NCBI GenBank assembly: GCA_949286015.1
Contig: CASEBB010000047.1
Location: forward strand, 1-39,679
Direction of reading: 5' to 3'
Length of the DNA: 39,679 nucleotides
From: an uncultured Succinivibrionaceae bacterium
Lineage (GTDB): Bacteria > Pseudomonadota > Gammaproteobacteria > Enterobacterales > Succinivibrionaceae
The notes beneath the pieces were generated by a model that made no database searches, had not been told where the DNA came from, and saw only the letters and a list, made by a program, of their open reading frames with translations. Positions 24,587 to 33,772 of this stretch are shown one piece after another (within the stretch, counting starts at the first letter, position 1; each line of letters starts with the position of its first letter). Position numbers and translations under genes: made by a program.

Positions 24587-27500
24587 CTACTTGTTCTCAT
24601 CCACATCTTCCACCGCAGAAGCGTGATGACGTAACTGGCTGCGCACACTCATTTGCGGCCGCCGTATAGCCTTGCTTGGGCGACTAAAGAGCTTAGCCTT
24701 GCTGCTCTCATCTTCGTCGTCGTTTGCCGTAGCTGCAGCTGCACCAAGAGGCGTAGCTGTATTCGTTGCAGCGGCACTCGTATTAGCGGCTGGAGCAGCT
24801 GAAGCCGCGCTCTCAGGGCCGCCTGCCGCCTTAGTCTCCTCAGGGGCTAAGGTACTGGCGTGCGTACTGTGTTGCGTCAAGGACGTCGCCATTGAAGCTA
24901 ATGCTGCCGCTGTGGAGTAGCCTGCACTTAAGCTCTGGGCGTTGCTGTCCCCAGCTGCAGTTGTTGCTGCAGCGTCAGCGCCAGCGCCAGCATTGGCGGT
25001 AGCTGTTGCGGGAGTATGTGGAGCGGCCGTGGCCTGAGACTGGGCTTGAGCCTGAGCTTGGGCCTGTGCTTCCTTCGCTTGCGCTTGCGCCTCTTTAGTG
25101 GCCTGACGCAGGGCATTAAGCTCACTGTGCACATCACGCCCGCTATGACCTGTGCTGAGGGACATACCATGGCTGCGTGGGCTGTTATTGGCGCCAGTGG
25201 TGCCAGCGGCGGCCTGCGCCGCTGCTCGGGTGTCTTGAGCTCCGCTAGCTGCGGTCGTGGTGGCGGTGTCTGCGCTGTTGCTGTAGCTGTTGCTGGTAGC
25301 GCTGGCCTCTTCAGGGTGGCTGACGCTCGGTAAGTTTTGCCCAGCTGCCGCCGCCGCTGCTGCTGCCGCAGCTGCCGCCGAGGTCGAAGCATTTTGCGCG
25401 CGAATCGAGACCAGCTTGCGGAAGTCAGCACGGTTGGCAATGACCTTGGCCAGCACATGCTCCAGCACCGTAAAGTCCAGCGGCTTAGAGACGTGGGCAT
25501 TCATACCCGCGCTTTGCGTGGCCGCGATATCTTCCGTAAAGGCATTGGCGGTGCAGGCAATGATAGGAATGGTCTTGGCGTCTTCCTTATTGCTGGCACG
25601 AATGGTCGAGGAGGCCTCGCAGCCATCCATCTTTGGCATGCGCATATCCATCAGGATAGCGTCATACGTAAAGGCAGGGTGGCTGGTAAAGATTTCCACG
25701 GCCTGTAAGCCATCCCATGCACAGGTGAGCTTGACGCCTTTCATGCCTAAGATGTCGCAGGCAATCTCCATATTGAGCTGGTTATCCTCGACGATGAGGA
25801 TGTTAAGGCCCGCTAAGGAGAAGTTATCCATAAAGGCCTTACCTTGCGAATCAAGACGGTCGTCTGCTGACAGGGCTTGCTCTCTGGCGCTGTCGCTTAC
25901 AGCAGTAGAGCCTTTGCTCTCACCTAAGCTCAAGTCGCCACTGTTCTCGCTTTGCAGCTGCTTTTGCACCTGTGCAGCGGTGATATCGTCAGCTAAGCGG
26001 AATGGCAGGTTAATGGTGAAGGTGGTACCGACATTGACGGTGGACTTGACCTTAATGTCACCGCCCATGATGTTGACCACGTTCTTCACAATCGACATGC
26101 CCAGACCCGTGCCTTGCACTGAGCTTAAGCGCTGCTCACGAGAGTATGGATTGAAGATCTTCTTTAAGAACTCGCGATCCATACCGATACCGGTATCAGA
26201 CACCTCGACCATAAAGGATGGCTTGTGCAGGTGCAGAATTTCGCGGATGTTGACGTTGACGACGCAGCCAGGGTGCGAGTATTTGAGGGAGTTAGAGACG
26301 AGGTTATTGAGAATTTGGCGTAATTTGGCCGCATCACCAATGACCACCTGATGGCGCACATCAAAAAAGAGGTTGACCTTCTTGCCTTGCTGGCTGGCAT
26401 TGACCTTAAAGACGTCAATGTTCTCTTTGATCTCATGGACGATGTCAAATGGCGCCAGCGTCAGCTTGCTCTCCATTTGTGGACGAGCCACCTCAAGAAT
26501 GTCATCGACCAGCGCCAGTAATTGGTGCGAGGCGGTGGTCATCTTCTTAAAGACATCAGGCAGGTGATCAATATCCTTGCTCTTTAAGTGGTTCATGCCG
26601 ATCTGGCACAGACCGATGATGCCGTTTAAAGGCGTGCGCATGTCGTGGGACATGTTGGCAAAGAAGACGTTCTTAGACTCCTCGTTCTTCTTGGCCGATT
26701 CCAAGGCATCAGTTAAGAGCTGGTGCTCCTCAAGCTCGGTGATCTTTTCCTCGTCGATGATCTTAAAGCAGATGATCGACTCATCAAGATCTAAGGACTC
26801 ATCAAAGAGGATGCGGGCGTTAAACCACTTGTAGCGATTGTCGTTGTTGAGCTTTAACTGGTAGTCGTGGCCAAAGTCGCGAATGGAGAGACTGGCGAGA
26901 TTGCGCAGGTGGTTTAAGGAGAAGTTCTTGTAGAAGTTGTTCCAGCTCTCAGGCAGGACAATGTCGGAAAAGACGGAAATGAGGTCATCAAAGTTATTGC
27001 GCGAGGCAAGGCGCAGACGCATCATGTCAGGGGCTTTTAAGGTGGTAAAGGTGCCCAGCTTAAAGTTGACCCGAATGATGATTTGATAGGAGTTACCCAG
27101 TACCTTTAAGGCCTCGTTGGTGGTCTCAATTTGTGAGGACAGGTGGTACTCACGCCAGACCATCCACACCTCGATGATGATAAAGATCACTACCATGAGC
27201 AGGAACAGGTTCGAGATCATGTGGTAGTTAAAGAGGATGTCCGAGTAGAGGGTGGTGGCAATGGTGTACCAGCCGGTCTCAGGGTTATAGGCGGTAAAGA
27301 CGTTACGCTTTTCACCAATGAGGTCAGTAACCGGCTCACCCACGATTTCGTTAGGATTGCGGTTTTTAACGTGGGTATCAAAGAAGGAGTTGACGTAGCG
27401 CTGGATTTGCGCGTAATTGGCATTAAAAGGCGTGTAGTAGAGGATGACCGTGCCTTTGTTGTCTACGAGGTAGAAGCAGTAGTTCTCGGAGACTAAAGAG

Positions 27501-28138
27501 GCAAAGGTGGATGATTGGGAGGCGCTCTCTAAGTAGAGATCGAGGGCAAGGACGTTATCGCTGTTGCCAATACGGGCAGAGACGGTGGTGATAACGGTAT
27601 TGGTAAAGATATCGGTGTAAGGATCTAAGATCACCGCCTGACCGTTATCGGCGGCCATGGCGGCTTTGTACCATGGGCGGGCCTCGGTCACTAAGAAAGC
27701 ATCGCCGTCCCAGTAGGTGGGAGATACTATCTGCCCATTGATGGAGGCGTAGATGTCGATACGCATGTCCGATTGCTTATCGCGTAGCTCTTCCTCAGTT
27801 TGCTTCATCCACAGGTCAAAGGCGGCGCGGCCACCATCAGGGTCGGTAGCGTGCTCTTGGAGGTAGATGTCGGCGTAATGCGCCATGAACTCGACGAATT
27901 GCTTTTGCTTTTCAAATTCCTCTTGTAAGGAGGAGTCGAGGCGCTGCACGACCTCATAGCCGACGGCGTTAGAGTTGGAGAGGATGTTCTCGCGCATCAG
28001 ATAGAGCGAGGCGATGGAGAACACCGAGAAGATCATGAACAGGAGGGTGCCGTAGGAAAAGATGAGCTTTTTCGCTTTGCGCGTGCGGGTGCGCATGAGC
28101 GAGGTCGCTCCAGAGGTGGCAGATTTGTTGTTCAGCAT
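24587..28138 (-). CDS. Hybrid sensor histidine kinase (dCACHE-like sensor, PAS-like, HisKA, HATPase, REC, long low-complexity tail)
   Basis: An 1183-residue membrane kinase. Helix 1 (about 25-48) and helix 2 (about 306-330) bracket a periplasmic domain of about 255 residues with a dCACHE-like pattern (YWDGDAFLVTEARPWYKAA, then a DPYTDIFTN segment). A PAS-like region follows (about 345-465). HisKA carries H498 in NMSHDMRTPLNG; the ATPase domain has NNLVSNSLKYSH, DTGIGMD and GTGLGMSIVKN; the receiver (about 777-900) has IVEDNQ and phospho-acceptor D831 in ILMDMRMPKMDG. Residues 905-1183 are Ala/Thr/Ser/Gln-rich low complexity ending in a basic stretch. No Hpt domain is fused, which fits the separate Hpt gene downstream. 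The ATG at 28138 has AAGGA a little far upstream. Confidence 0.92.
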   Translation of the reverse strand: MLNNKSATSGATSLMRTRTRKAKKLIFSYGTLLFMIFSVFSIASLYLMRENILSNSNAVGYEVVQRLDSSLQEEFEKQKQFVEFMAHYADIYLQEHATDPDGGRAAFDLWMKQTEEELRDKQSDMRIDIYASINGQIVSPTYWDGDAFLVTEARPWYKAAMAADNGQAVILDPYTDIFTNTVITTVSARIGNSDNVLALDLYLESASQSSTFASLVSENYCFYLVDNKGTVILYYTPFNANYAQIQRYVNSFFDTHVKNRNPNEIVGEPVTDLIGEKRNVFTAYNPETGWYTIATTLYSDILFNYHMISNLFLLMVVIFIIIEVWMVWREYHLSSQIETTNEALKVLGNSYQIIIRVNFKLGTFTTLKAPDMMRLRLASRNNFDDLISVFSDIVLPESWNNFYKNFSLNHLRNLASLSIRDFGHDYQLKLNNDNRYKWFNARILFDESLDLDESIICFKIIDEEKITELEEHQLLTDALESAKKNEESKNVFFANMSHDMRTPLNGIIGLCQIGMNHLKSKDIDHLPDVFKKMTTASHQLLALVDDILEVARPQMESKLTLAPFDIVHEIKENIDVFKVNASQQGKKVNLFFDVRHQVVIGDAAKLRQILNNLVSNSLKYSHPGCVVNVNIREILHLHKPSFMVEVSDTGIGMDREFLKKIFNPYSREQRLSSVQGTGLGMSIVKNVVNIMGGDIKVKSTVNVGTTFTINLPFRLADDITAAQVQKQLQSENSGDLSLGESKGSTAVSDSAREQALSADDRLDSQGKAFMDNFSLAGLNILIVEDNQLNMEIACDILGMKGVKLTCAWDGLQAVEIFTSHPAFTYDAILMDMRMPKMDGCEASSTIRASNKEDAKTIPIIACTANAFTEDIAATQSAGMNAHVSKPLDFTVLEHVLAKVIANRADFRKLVSIRAQNASTSAAAAAAAAAAAAGQNLPSVSHPEEASATSNSYSNSADTATTTAASGAQDTRAAAQAAAGTTGANNSPRSHGMSLSTGHSGRDVHSELNALRQATKEAQAQAKEAQAQAQAQAQSQATAAPHTPATATANAGAGADAAATTAAGDSNAQSLSAGYSTAAALASMATSLTQHSTHASTLAPEETKAAGGPESAASAAPAANTSAAATNTATPLGAAAATANDDEDESSKAKLFSRPSKAIRRPQMSVRSQLRHHASAVEDVDENK

Positions 28139-28674
28139 AGTGCCGTCTTTTCCTTAGGGAACCGCAGCGTTAGGGATTGGGGAGGGCTATCACGTCGCGG
28201 AGGCTGAGCAGGGTGAGGAAAGCTGTTAGCTTAGCAGTGACATGTTAGAGGCATAAAGATAAATATAGGTTAAGCTAGAATAGTGTGGGGGTGAGGTGGG
28301 CACTTCCCTTGGGCTCATGAGCACAGGGCACATCACGCCAGCTGGTCTCAATAAGAGCTACATGGCCAACTAATCTTTAGAGGCAGCGGTTACAGTCGGT
28401 GCTCTGTGAGCGTTGCCTATAGGTTAATCTTCAGAGAAGATAACTCTTGTCGATTATAGCACCTGATAGAGATGCTGAAAGGGGGAAAGCGGAAGACGCC
28501 TCACGAATTGGTACTAAAGTGGGGTGCTGGTCGCGGGGCACTTCACTTTACTTGAGAGTAGTGAGGGCAAAAACAGAGCCACTTTCTGCAAAGCAGCCCT
28601 CACGGCAGAGATGCTGTGTACCAGATTGCAAGAGGGGGGAGAACTTTTAGCGATAGGGCAGCCTCTGCGTAGAG

Positions 28675-28774
28675 GTGAGTATCCCAAAAAGCAAATCTCA
28701 AAGGAGGTAACTGCCTAAAATCAGGAGTGTTACCCTTAGATTAGGAGTTTGCTAAGGCGCTACTCTCGAGATAA
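28675..28774 (+). repeat. 100-bp dispersed repeat, copy 2
   Basis: Matches 22280-22379 without length change, ending in CTCTCGAGATAA, then ATGCGCC as in the 135-bp array. It is in the same orientation as copy 1. Confidence 0.9.
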
Positions 28775-29179
28775 TGCGCCGTCAGGTGCTTTGAGGTTAC
28801 CTACACGTAGAGGGGCTTTAGCGCTGTTACTGCTGCTGTTATCCTTGAGGGTGGCCAGATATGAGAAGAGCTGTCTTGGCTCTGCTCAGAGTTTTGTGGA
28901 TACACCAACGGAGCCTAATAACATTAGGCAAGCACATGAGCCGTGCTTATGGCGTTTAATGTGAGCCGCCTAAAAGTAGGGTGGGGGCTCTATGCACCAA
29001 ACTCGGAGGAGAGCCAAAAGTTGGGCTCCACTTTAAGTTAGGTCGAGGCCAAAAGCTGCATCACTCTTGCGTTAAAGCAGGGCTCCCCAGCTGGACGCCA
29101 TGTGCTGGCGTGTGGCGTGACTAACCTTGGAGTCTGATAGTGGTGTTGGTTACTCAGAGTAGAGCCGTAAAAATAAGCT

Positions 29180-29252
29180 CAGACTCACCTGCACCATGCA
29201 TCGCGAGGTGTGGGATGTACCTGCACTTAACCTTGTAGCCGTCACTTATTGC
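29180..29252 (-). repeat. Degenerate fragment of the 128-bp element, minus strand
   Basis: Read on the minus strand it begins GCAATAAGTGACGG, then GCTACA, a CACACCTCGCGATG core variant and ATGGTGCAGGTG, paralleling the left half of copy 2. The right end is not recognisable. Confidence 0.55.
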
Positions 29253-29621
29253 CTGTGGTCAGGGAAAAGCGGGCGCGGAACAGAGAACTGGGCATGACAG
29301 CCGCTTATGTAGCGTAGCGCTGGCCATGTGCGGTAATGCTCTGAGCAGATTCTCAGCAGGTGGTGCTGTCTCCAAAAGGAGTTGCTCCTCTGCGGTTATT
29401 GCGGTTACAGCTGCCCATTGTGCTGCTCTAAAGAGCACTTACTCTTGCCGCACCCAACCGGCAATCTTGCTGGTACAGTGAGGGCCATGATGGGACAGCG
29501 TATAATGAGATAAGGGAGCGTCGCTTCCTCCTGTGCCCTCTCTGGCCACAGTAGAGCGATAGGTGAATGGTAACAGCGCGTAGACGTCGTGTCTGTGCCA
29601 CTACATGTTTGAGGTGTTTCT

Positions 29622-32189
29622 TTGAGCGCGGCAGCCAATTCAGTTGTACTGGCCATTGCCAACCATAAAGGCGGCGTGGGTAAAACCTCTACCGCCATGA
29701 ATCTCGCGTGTGCCTTTGCTGGCACTCGCCGCTCCGTGCTCTTAGTCGATTTAGACCCGCAAGGCTCCGCTACCGTCTCCATGCTCAGGGAGCGTCCTAC
29801 CTCCTTTATTAGCTCCGGTAACGCCCTCATTCAAGGCACCAGCCTAGTGCCGTGCATCAAGCACTTTCCTCAGCTGCGTTTTGATCTGCTGCCAGCCTCA
29901 GACGACCTCACTGCTTTTTGTGTCAACAAGCACTCCAGCCCACATAAAGAGCTCTTACTGCGTGCAGCCTTTGCCCCGCTGCGCCAGATCTACGATGTCA
30001 TTATCATTGACTGCCCACCAGCCCTCAATCTCCTCACCATTAATGCGCTCTGTGCTGCCGACGAGCTCATTATCCCGCTGTCATGTGAGTTCTTCGCTGT
30101 CGAGGGCTTAGGGTCACTCTTGCGTTTGTTTGAGCGCCTCAAGATCGAGGGCAAGAGCAAAGTCCATTTTATGGGCATTGTGCGTACCCTTTTTGATAAG
30201 GGTGAAACCCTCTCCCAAAAGATCTCGCAAGACCTCAAGCTCAGTTTTGGCCCGCTGATCTTTACCACGATCATCCCTTACACCTCGCGTATTAGCGAGG
30301 CTCCTTCCATTGGCCGTCCTGTCATTTTGTATGACAAGTCCTCAATTGGTGCCCGTGCTTACTTAAGCTTAGCCGGTGAGATCCTGACCCGCTTAGACCA
30401 GATTCCAAGCACGACCCCGCACCCACAGCAGGCGCAAGACGTGGCTGTAAAGAGCAAGGCGGTCTCGGCTGGTACTTACGTCACCAGTCCTATTCCGCGT
30501 GCTCACACGTTTTCTGGTGATGCCGTGCAGTCACAGCACTTAGGCGAGAAAATGGCCGAGACTGCAGCTGAGGTGGCAGCGGCGATCAGCCGGATTAGAG
30601 CCAACAAGCCAGAGGTGCACACGACAGAGTTAGTGCTCTCTGCGTTTCGCCATGTGCAAGCACAGGTGAACGCGGTGGCGGCTGCTGACGGTACGCTGGA
30701 GGCAGACCTGAGCGCCGCCACGCCATTGTGGCAGCCACAGGTTGCTGCCGCTGCAACGGCAGCAACACCTGTGCAGACACCTGTACCGGCATCTGCAGAG
30801 GTGGCGGCAGTTGCCGCACCTGCTGAGTCGGTCGCAACAGTAGCACCGCTAGCAACGCCAGTAGAGAGGGTGCCAGCTCCGCAGTCTGATCAAGAAGCAG
30901 AGCCAGCCGTTACCTCTAAGGTGCAGCCTTTAGGGGCAGAGGCAGAGACAGTGGTAGCGCCAGCGGCTGTTGCTGATCATGGTGTGGCGCGTGCTGATGC
31001 TTTAGAACAAGAGCTGCAAGCGCAGTTACAGGCTCTGTCGCAACTAACAGAGGGTATCACTGCTGCTCACAGTGCAGCTGCAGCGCCGGTAGCTGCTGCC
31101 AATGACCTGAGCGCAATCCCTGCAATCCCTGCGGAGCGTGGTGCGGCACAAGGTGTCGCAGTTAATACCTCTAACCCTGTCCCTGCACAGGCACCGGTAG
31201 CACCACTACAGCCACCAGCACCACAGGTGGAGACAAGCGCGATTACTACTCCTGCTCCTGAGCCGGTCGTGACGCCTCCTGCACCTGCACCTGAGCCAAA
31301 GCCTGTTCCCGTACAAGATGATACTGAGGATGTGCACTCGCCACAGGTGGTAAAAGCACGCCTGCAACGACTGCTGACGCAAGTGCAAGCTAAACAGCAA
31401 CGCGCATCCTTACCGCCAGAGATTAGTGCAGCGCAGGCCGCCGCTGCCAATGCTGCCGCTGCAGCGATACTGCAAAGACCAGAGAGCGTGGTCTTACGTC
31501 CTGAGGTGCCACGTGAGGTGGCTGCGGTTTTAACACCGGCAGCAGAGTCGATTTCACCTGACTTTACGGCGGGGCATGTGGAGCTGGTAGGGGCTGATCA
31601 GGAAGAGCTGCGTACTGAGGTTGCCGCGCCTGCTCCGCTGACAGAGCCTGTCCCTGCACCTGAAGTGGCTCCAGTGACCGCTGCTGCAGCTGCACCTGCT
31701 ACTGATCCCGCTCCGGAGATGTTTGCTCCGTCAAACTCTGATGTTTGGGCCGCAGAGGCCATGGAAAATGCCACTACAGTGGAGGGAGTTGGTATTGTAG
31801 CGAGTGGGGACAGCGAGATCGACTTCTCGGCCGATCAGCTCTTGCAAGAGGTTGCTGATATGCCAGGTGAGCGCGCCGAGAACTTAGCGCCGCAATGGTC
31901 AGGGGATCACTTTGCCTCGCAGGCGGCAGAGGCGGCGCTCCAAGCGGTGCTCGCGGACATGATGAGCATGGCGCTTTCTGAGGATCTGAATGTGGGGGCG
32001 AATGACTCTGATTTTGCCGCTGTGTCTGACGCTGTGTCTGCTCCTAATGTGACGGCGCAGGCAGAGCCGGTAAAGAGCCCAGTACCTGTAAGTGGTGTGG
32101 AGAAGCAGGCGCAGGCTGCGCTTAAGGCTACAACTCAAGCTGCGGCGGCGCGCTTACAAAATGCGGCCCCTGAGACTACAGAGCTCTAA
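29622..32189 (+). CDS. ParA/Soj-family ATPase with a long Ala/Pro/Glu-rich tail
   Basis: Residues 1-265 form a full ParA ATPase: deviant Walker A KGGVGKTS near 17-24 including the signature lysine, the A' motif LLVDLDPQGSAT near 40-51, Walker B IIIDCPPAL near 126, and SEAPSIGRPV (about 223-232), diagnostic of Soj/ParA. Such proteins position chromosomes, plasmids or cargo by ATP-dependent DNA binding and are usually about 260 residues. Here a further 580 residues follow, dominated by Ala, Pro, Val, Glu and Gln with short helical patches. The start is TTG at 29622 with GAGG seven bases upstream. No parB follows and no gidA-gidB context is present, so the partner and cargo are unknown. A copy of the 128-bp element lies just downstream. 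Confidence 0.9.
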   Translation: MSAAANSVVLAIANHKGGVGKTSTAMNLACAFAGTRRSVLLVDLDPQGSATVSMLRERPTSFISSGNALIQGTSLVPCIKHFPQLRFDLLPASDDLTAFCVNKHSSPHKELLLRAAFAPLRQIYDVIIIDCPPALNLLTINALCAADELIIPLSCEFFAVEGLGSLLRLFERLKIEGKSKVHFMGIVRTLFDKGETLSQKISQDLKLSFGPLIFTTIIPYTSRISEAPSIGRPVILYDKSSIGARAYLSLAGEILTRLDQIPSTTPHPQQAQDVAVKSKAVSAGTYVTSPIPRAHTFSGDAVQSQHLGEKMAETAAEVAAAISRIRANKPEVHTTELVLSAFRHVQAQVNAVAAADGTLEADLSAATPLWQPQVAAAATAATPVQTPVPASAEVAAVAAPAESVATVAPLATPVERVPAPQSDQEAEPAVTSKVQPLGAEAETVVAPAAVADHGVARADALEQELQAQLQALSQLTEGITAAHSAAAAPVAAANDLSAIPAIPAERGAAQGVAVNTSNPVPAQAPVAPLQPPAPQVETSAITTPAPEPVVTPPAPAPEPKPVPVQDDTEDVHSPQVVKARLQRLLTQVQAKQQRASLPPEISAAQAAAANAAAAAILQRPESVVLRPEVPREVAAVLTPAAESISPDFTAGHVELVGADQEELRTEVAAPAPLTEPVPAPEVAPVTAAAAAPATDPAPEMFAPSNSDVWAAEAMENATTVEGVGIVASGDSEIDFSADQLLQEVADMPGERAENLAPQWSGDHFASQAAEAALQAVLADMMSMALSEDLNVGANDSDFAAVSDAVSAPNVTAQAEPVKSPVPVSGVEKQAQAALKATTQAAAARLQNAAPETTEL

Positions 32190-32312
32190 TCGCAGCTGTG
32201 ACGCATCCTCTGGGAGTTAGTTAATAGCTGACGGCATTTAAGACCAGCAGGCGTGCACCAGCTCAGCTAAAGATGGTCTCAGGTTTGTCTGCACCAGTTA
32301 GGAATGAGTGAT

Positions 32313-32456
32313 CTAATAACTGACGGATGCAGGATAGTGCTGACAACAACAACAACAACAACAACAACCTACACCTCGAGATAAGGGGTGCAAGTTAGCA
32401 TGAGATTACCTTAAAGTGAGGCAAGCATGATTGCCATCAATTCCGTCATCTCTTAA
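32313..32456 (+). mobile_element. 128-bp-type element with CAA expansion, copy 3 (144 bp)
   Basis: Left end CTAATAACTGACGG, right end CCGTCATCTCTTAA (reverse complement TTAAGAGATGACGG). It has CACCTCGAGATAAGGGGTG in the middle and GGCAAGCATGATTGCC near the right, as in copy 1. It is longer than the 128-bp copies because a single CAA in copy 1 has become about eight units here. Confidence 0.8.
32343..32368 (+). repeat. CAA microsatellite inside the element
   Basis: About eight CAA units, where copy 1 of the same element has one. It is non-coding. Confidence 0.9.
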
Positions 32457-32569
32457 GTAAGTTGTGCCTCATCTCGAGGTGGGGGTAATTACCAGCAGGC
32501 AACCTTGCTCCCCTATCTGAGTGCCAGCATAGGCCACCGCTCTCATGTGCCCGCTTTTTTCTCTGTGCC

Positions 32570-33772
32570 TTAGTTTGCCTCGGTCACCTGCTTGTTCTCA
32601 GTACTGTGGTGGGGGCCAATCGCCATGAGGTCACGTCGCGTGGTAAACAGTAGCAAGGCACTAACTGTGGTCAGCACTGCAAGGAAGATAAAGACACCCT
32701 TAAGGCTAAAGGTCGAGGCAATAAAGCCTAAGCAGGCTGGGCCTAACAGCAATCCTATGTAGCCACAAATCGACACAAAGGAAATGGCGGGAATCAGCGG
32801 CATCTTGTTTTGCGCCCCCGCAGCTGAGGTAGCCAGTGGGCTGATATTGGACATGCCACAGCCAATGGCAAAGAAGCCCAAGGTAATGACGTAGATGTTG
32901 GGGAAGACCACCATAATGATCATGCCTACGACCATGAGCAAGGCACCGTAAAAGGTAAAGTGGTATGGCCCCAAGATACGCAGAATCGGACGTGAGTAAA
33001 TGCGGCATAAGAGCATGCACGCGGAGACAATGCAGTAGCCAAACGAGGCAAAGTTGAGGGGCACATCGGCCTCGGTGGTGACGTATAAGCCTGACCAATC
33101 CAAGATGGCGCCACCTACCATGTAGGTAAAGCCCACAATGATAGCCAAGGAGATAACCGGCTGCACCGGACGGACAAAGGTACGGTTCTCGCGCTTGTCT
33201 TGGCTCTTGATGTCGATGATCACAGGAATGTAGTACACGCAGGCGATGTAGATAACCGCGATCATGCTCAGGATGGAAATGGCAGGAGACAGCGCAATGG
33301 TGAGCAAGAAGAGCATCATGAGGGCACCTACAACCTCTCCTAAGGAGTAGTAGGCAAAGAGTACCGACAGGAGCATAAGGTGGTACTTCTTTTCAATGTA
33401 GGCGCCAAAGACGTTAATGGCTACCTCTAAGCAGCCTAAGGAGGCACCAAAGACCACCAGCGCGCATAAGACCACCACATACGACGGCATGAGCGCTAAG
33501 AGGCAAATAGAGATGGCGGTAGTGGTGGTAGAGAGGGCGTAAGTAAGCTTAAAACCAGCATGTTGGAGCAGAATGCCCGAGAGAGTCATACCGCTTACTG
33601 AGCCAATACCAAAGCTTAAGACGAGCAGGCTAATAGCTTCAGTGGACAGCTGCAGCTCGCTTTTAATGATGGGGATGAGCGGTGCCCAGCAGGCAACGGC
33701 AAAGCCTGATAAGAAGTAGCCCACACGCGCTACATAGACCTGATGACGTGCCGACATCTTGCGTCTGCGCAT
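32570..33772 (-). CDS. MFS transporter, YbjJ-like
   Basis: A 400-residue inner-membrane protein with about twelve hydrophobic helices in two halves and a charged central loop (IKSQDKRENR near 205). The first helix runs VGYFLSGFAVACWAPLIPIIK, and the second half begins with GFTYMVGGAILDWSGLYV, a WS-L-Y pattern seen in the YbjJ/FucP-like branch of the major facilitator superfamily. Substrate cannot be assigned. The ATG at 33772 is preferred because GAGG stands seven bases upstream; the frame extends to a TTG at 33811 without a ribosome binding site. It converges on parA and has no operon partner. Confidence 0.85.
   Translation of the reverse strand: MRRRKMSARHQVYVARVGYFLSGFAVACWAPLIPIIKSELQLSTEAISLLVLSFGIGSVSGMTLSGILLQHAGFKLTYALSTTTTAISICLLALMPSYVVVLCALVVFGASLGCLEVAINVFGAYIEKKYHLMLLSVLFAYYSLGEVVGALMMLFLLTIALSPAISILSMIAVIYIACVYYIPVIIDIKSQDKRENRTFVRPVQPVISLAIIVGFTYMVGGAILDWSGLYVTTEADVPLNFASFGYCIVSACMLLCRIYSRPILRILGPYHFTFYGALLMVVGMIIMVVFPNIYVITLGFFAIGCGMSNISPLATSAAGAQNKMPLIPAISFVSICGYIGLLLGPACLGFIASTFSLKGVFIFLAVLTTVSALLLFTTRRDLMAIGPHHSTENKQVTEAN

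Larger units (their letters stand above)
28139..29621. other. Gene-poor region between the kinase and parA
   Basis: About 1.5 kb without a supported gene; short ORFs here lack ribosome binding sites and similarity. It contains copy 2 of the 100-bp repeat (28675-28774) and a degenerate minus-strand fragment of the 128-bp element (about 29180-29252). The region must contain both divergent promoters. Confidence 0.5.
32190..32569. other. Convergent intergenic region filled by repeat elements
   Basis: Contains an inverted degenerate end of the 128-bp element (TTAATAGCTGACGG at 32221-32234, then CATTTAAGACC) and the full copy at 32313-32456 with its CAA expansion. No clear terminator for parA or the MFS gene was seen other than these palindromic ends. 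Confidence 0.55.

Noticed and set aside
25290..26351. 353-residue plus-strand ORF
   Set aside because: It is antisense to the well-supported hybrid kinase, has no recognisable domain and results from codon composition of the opposite strand.
28447..28964. Short plus-strand ORFs of 60-71 residues
   Set aside because: They overlap each other and the 100-bp repeat, lack ribosome binding sites and have no recognisable similarity.
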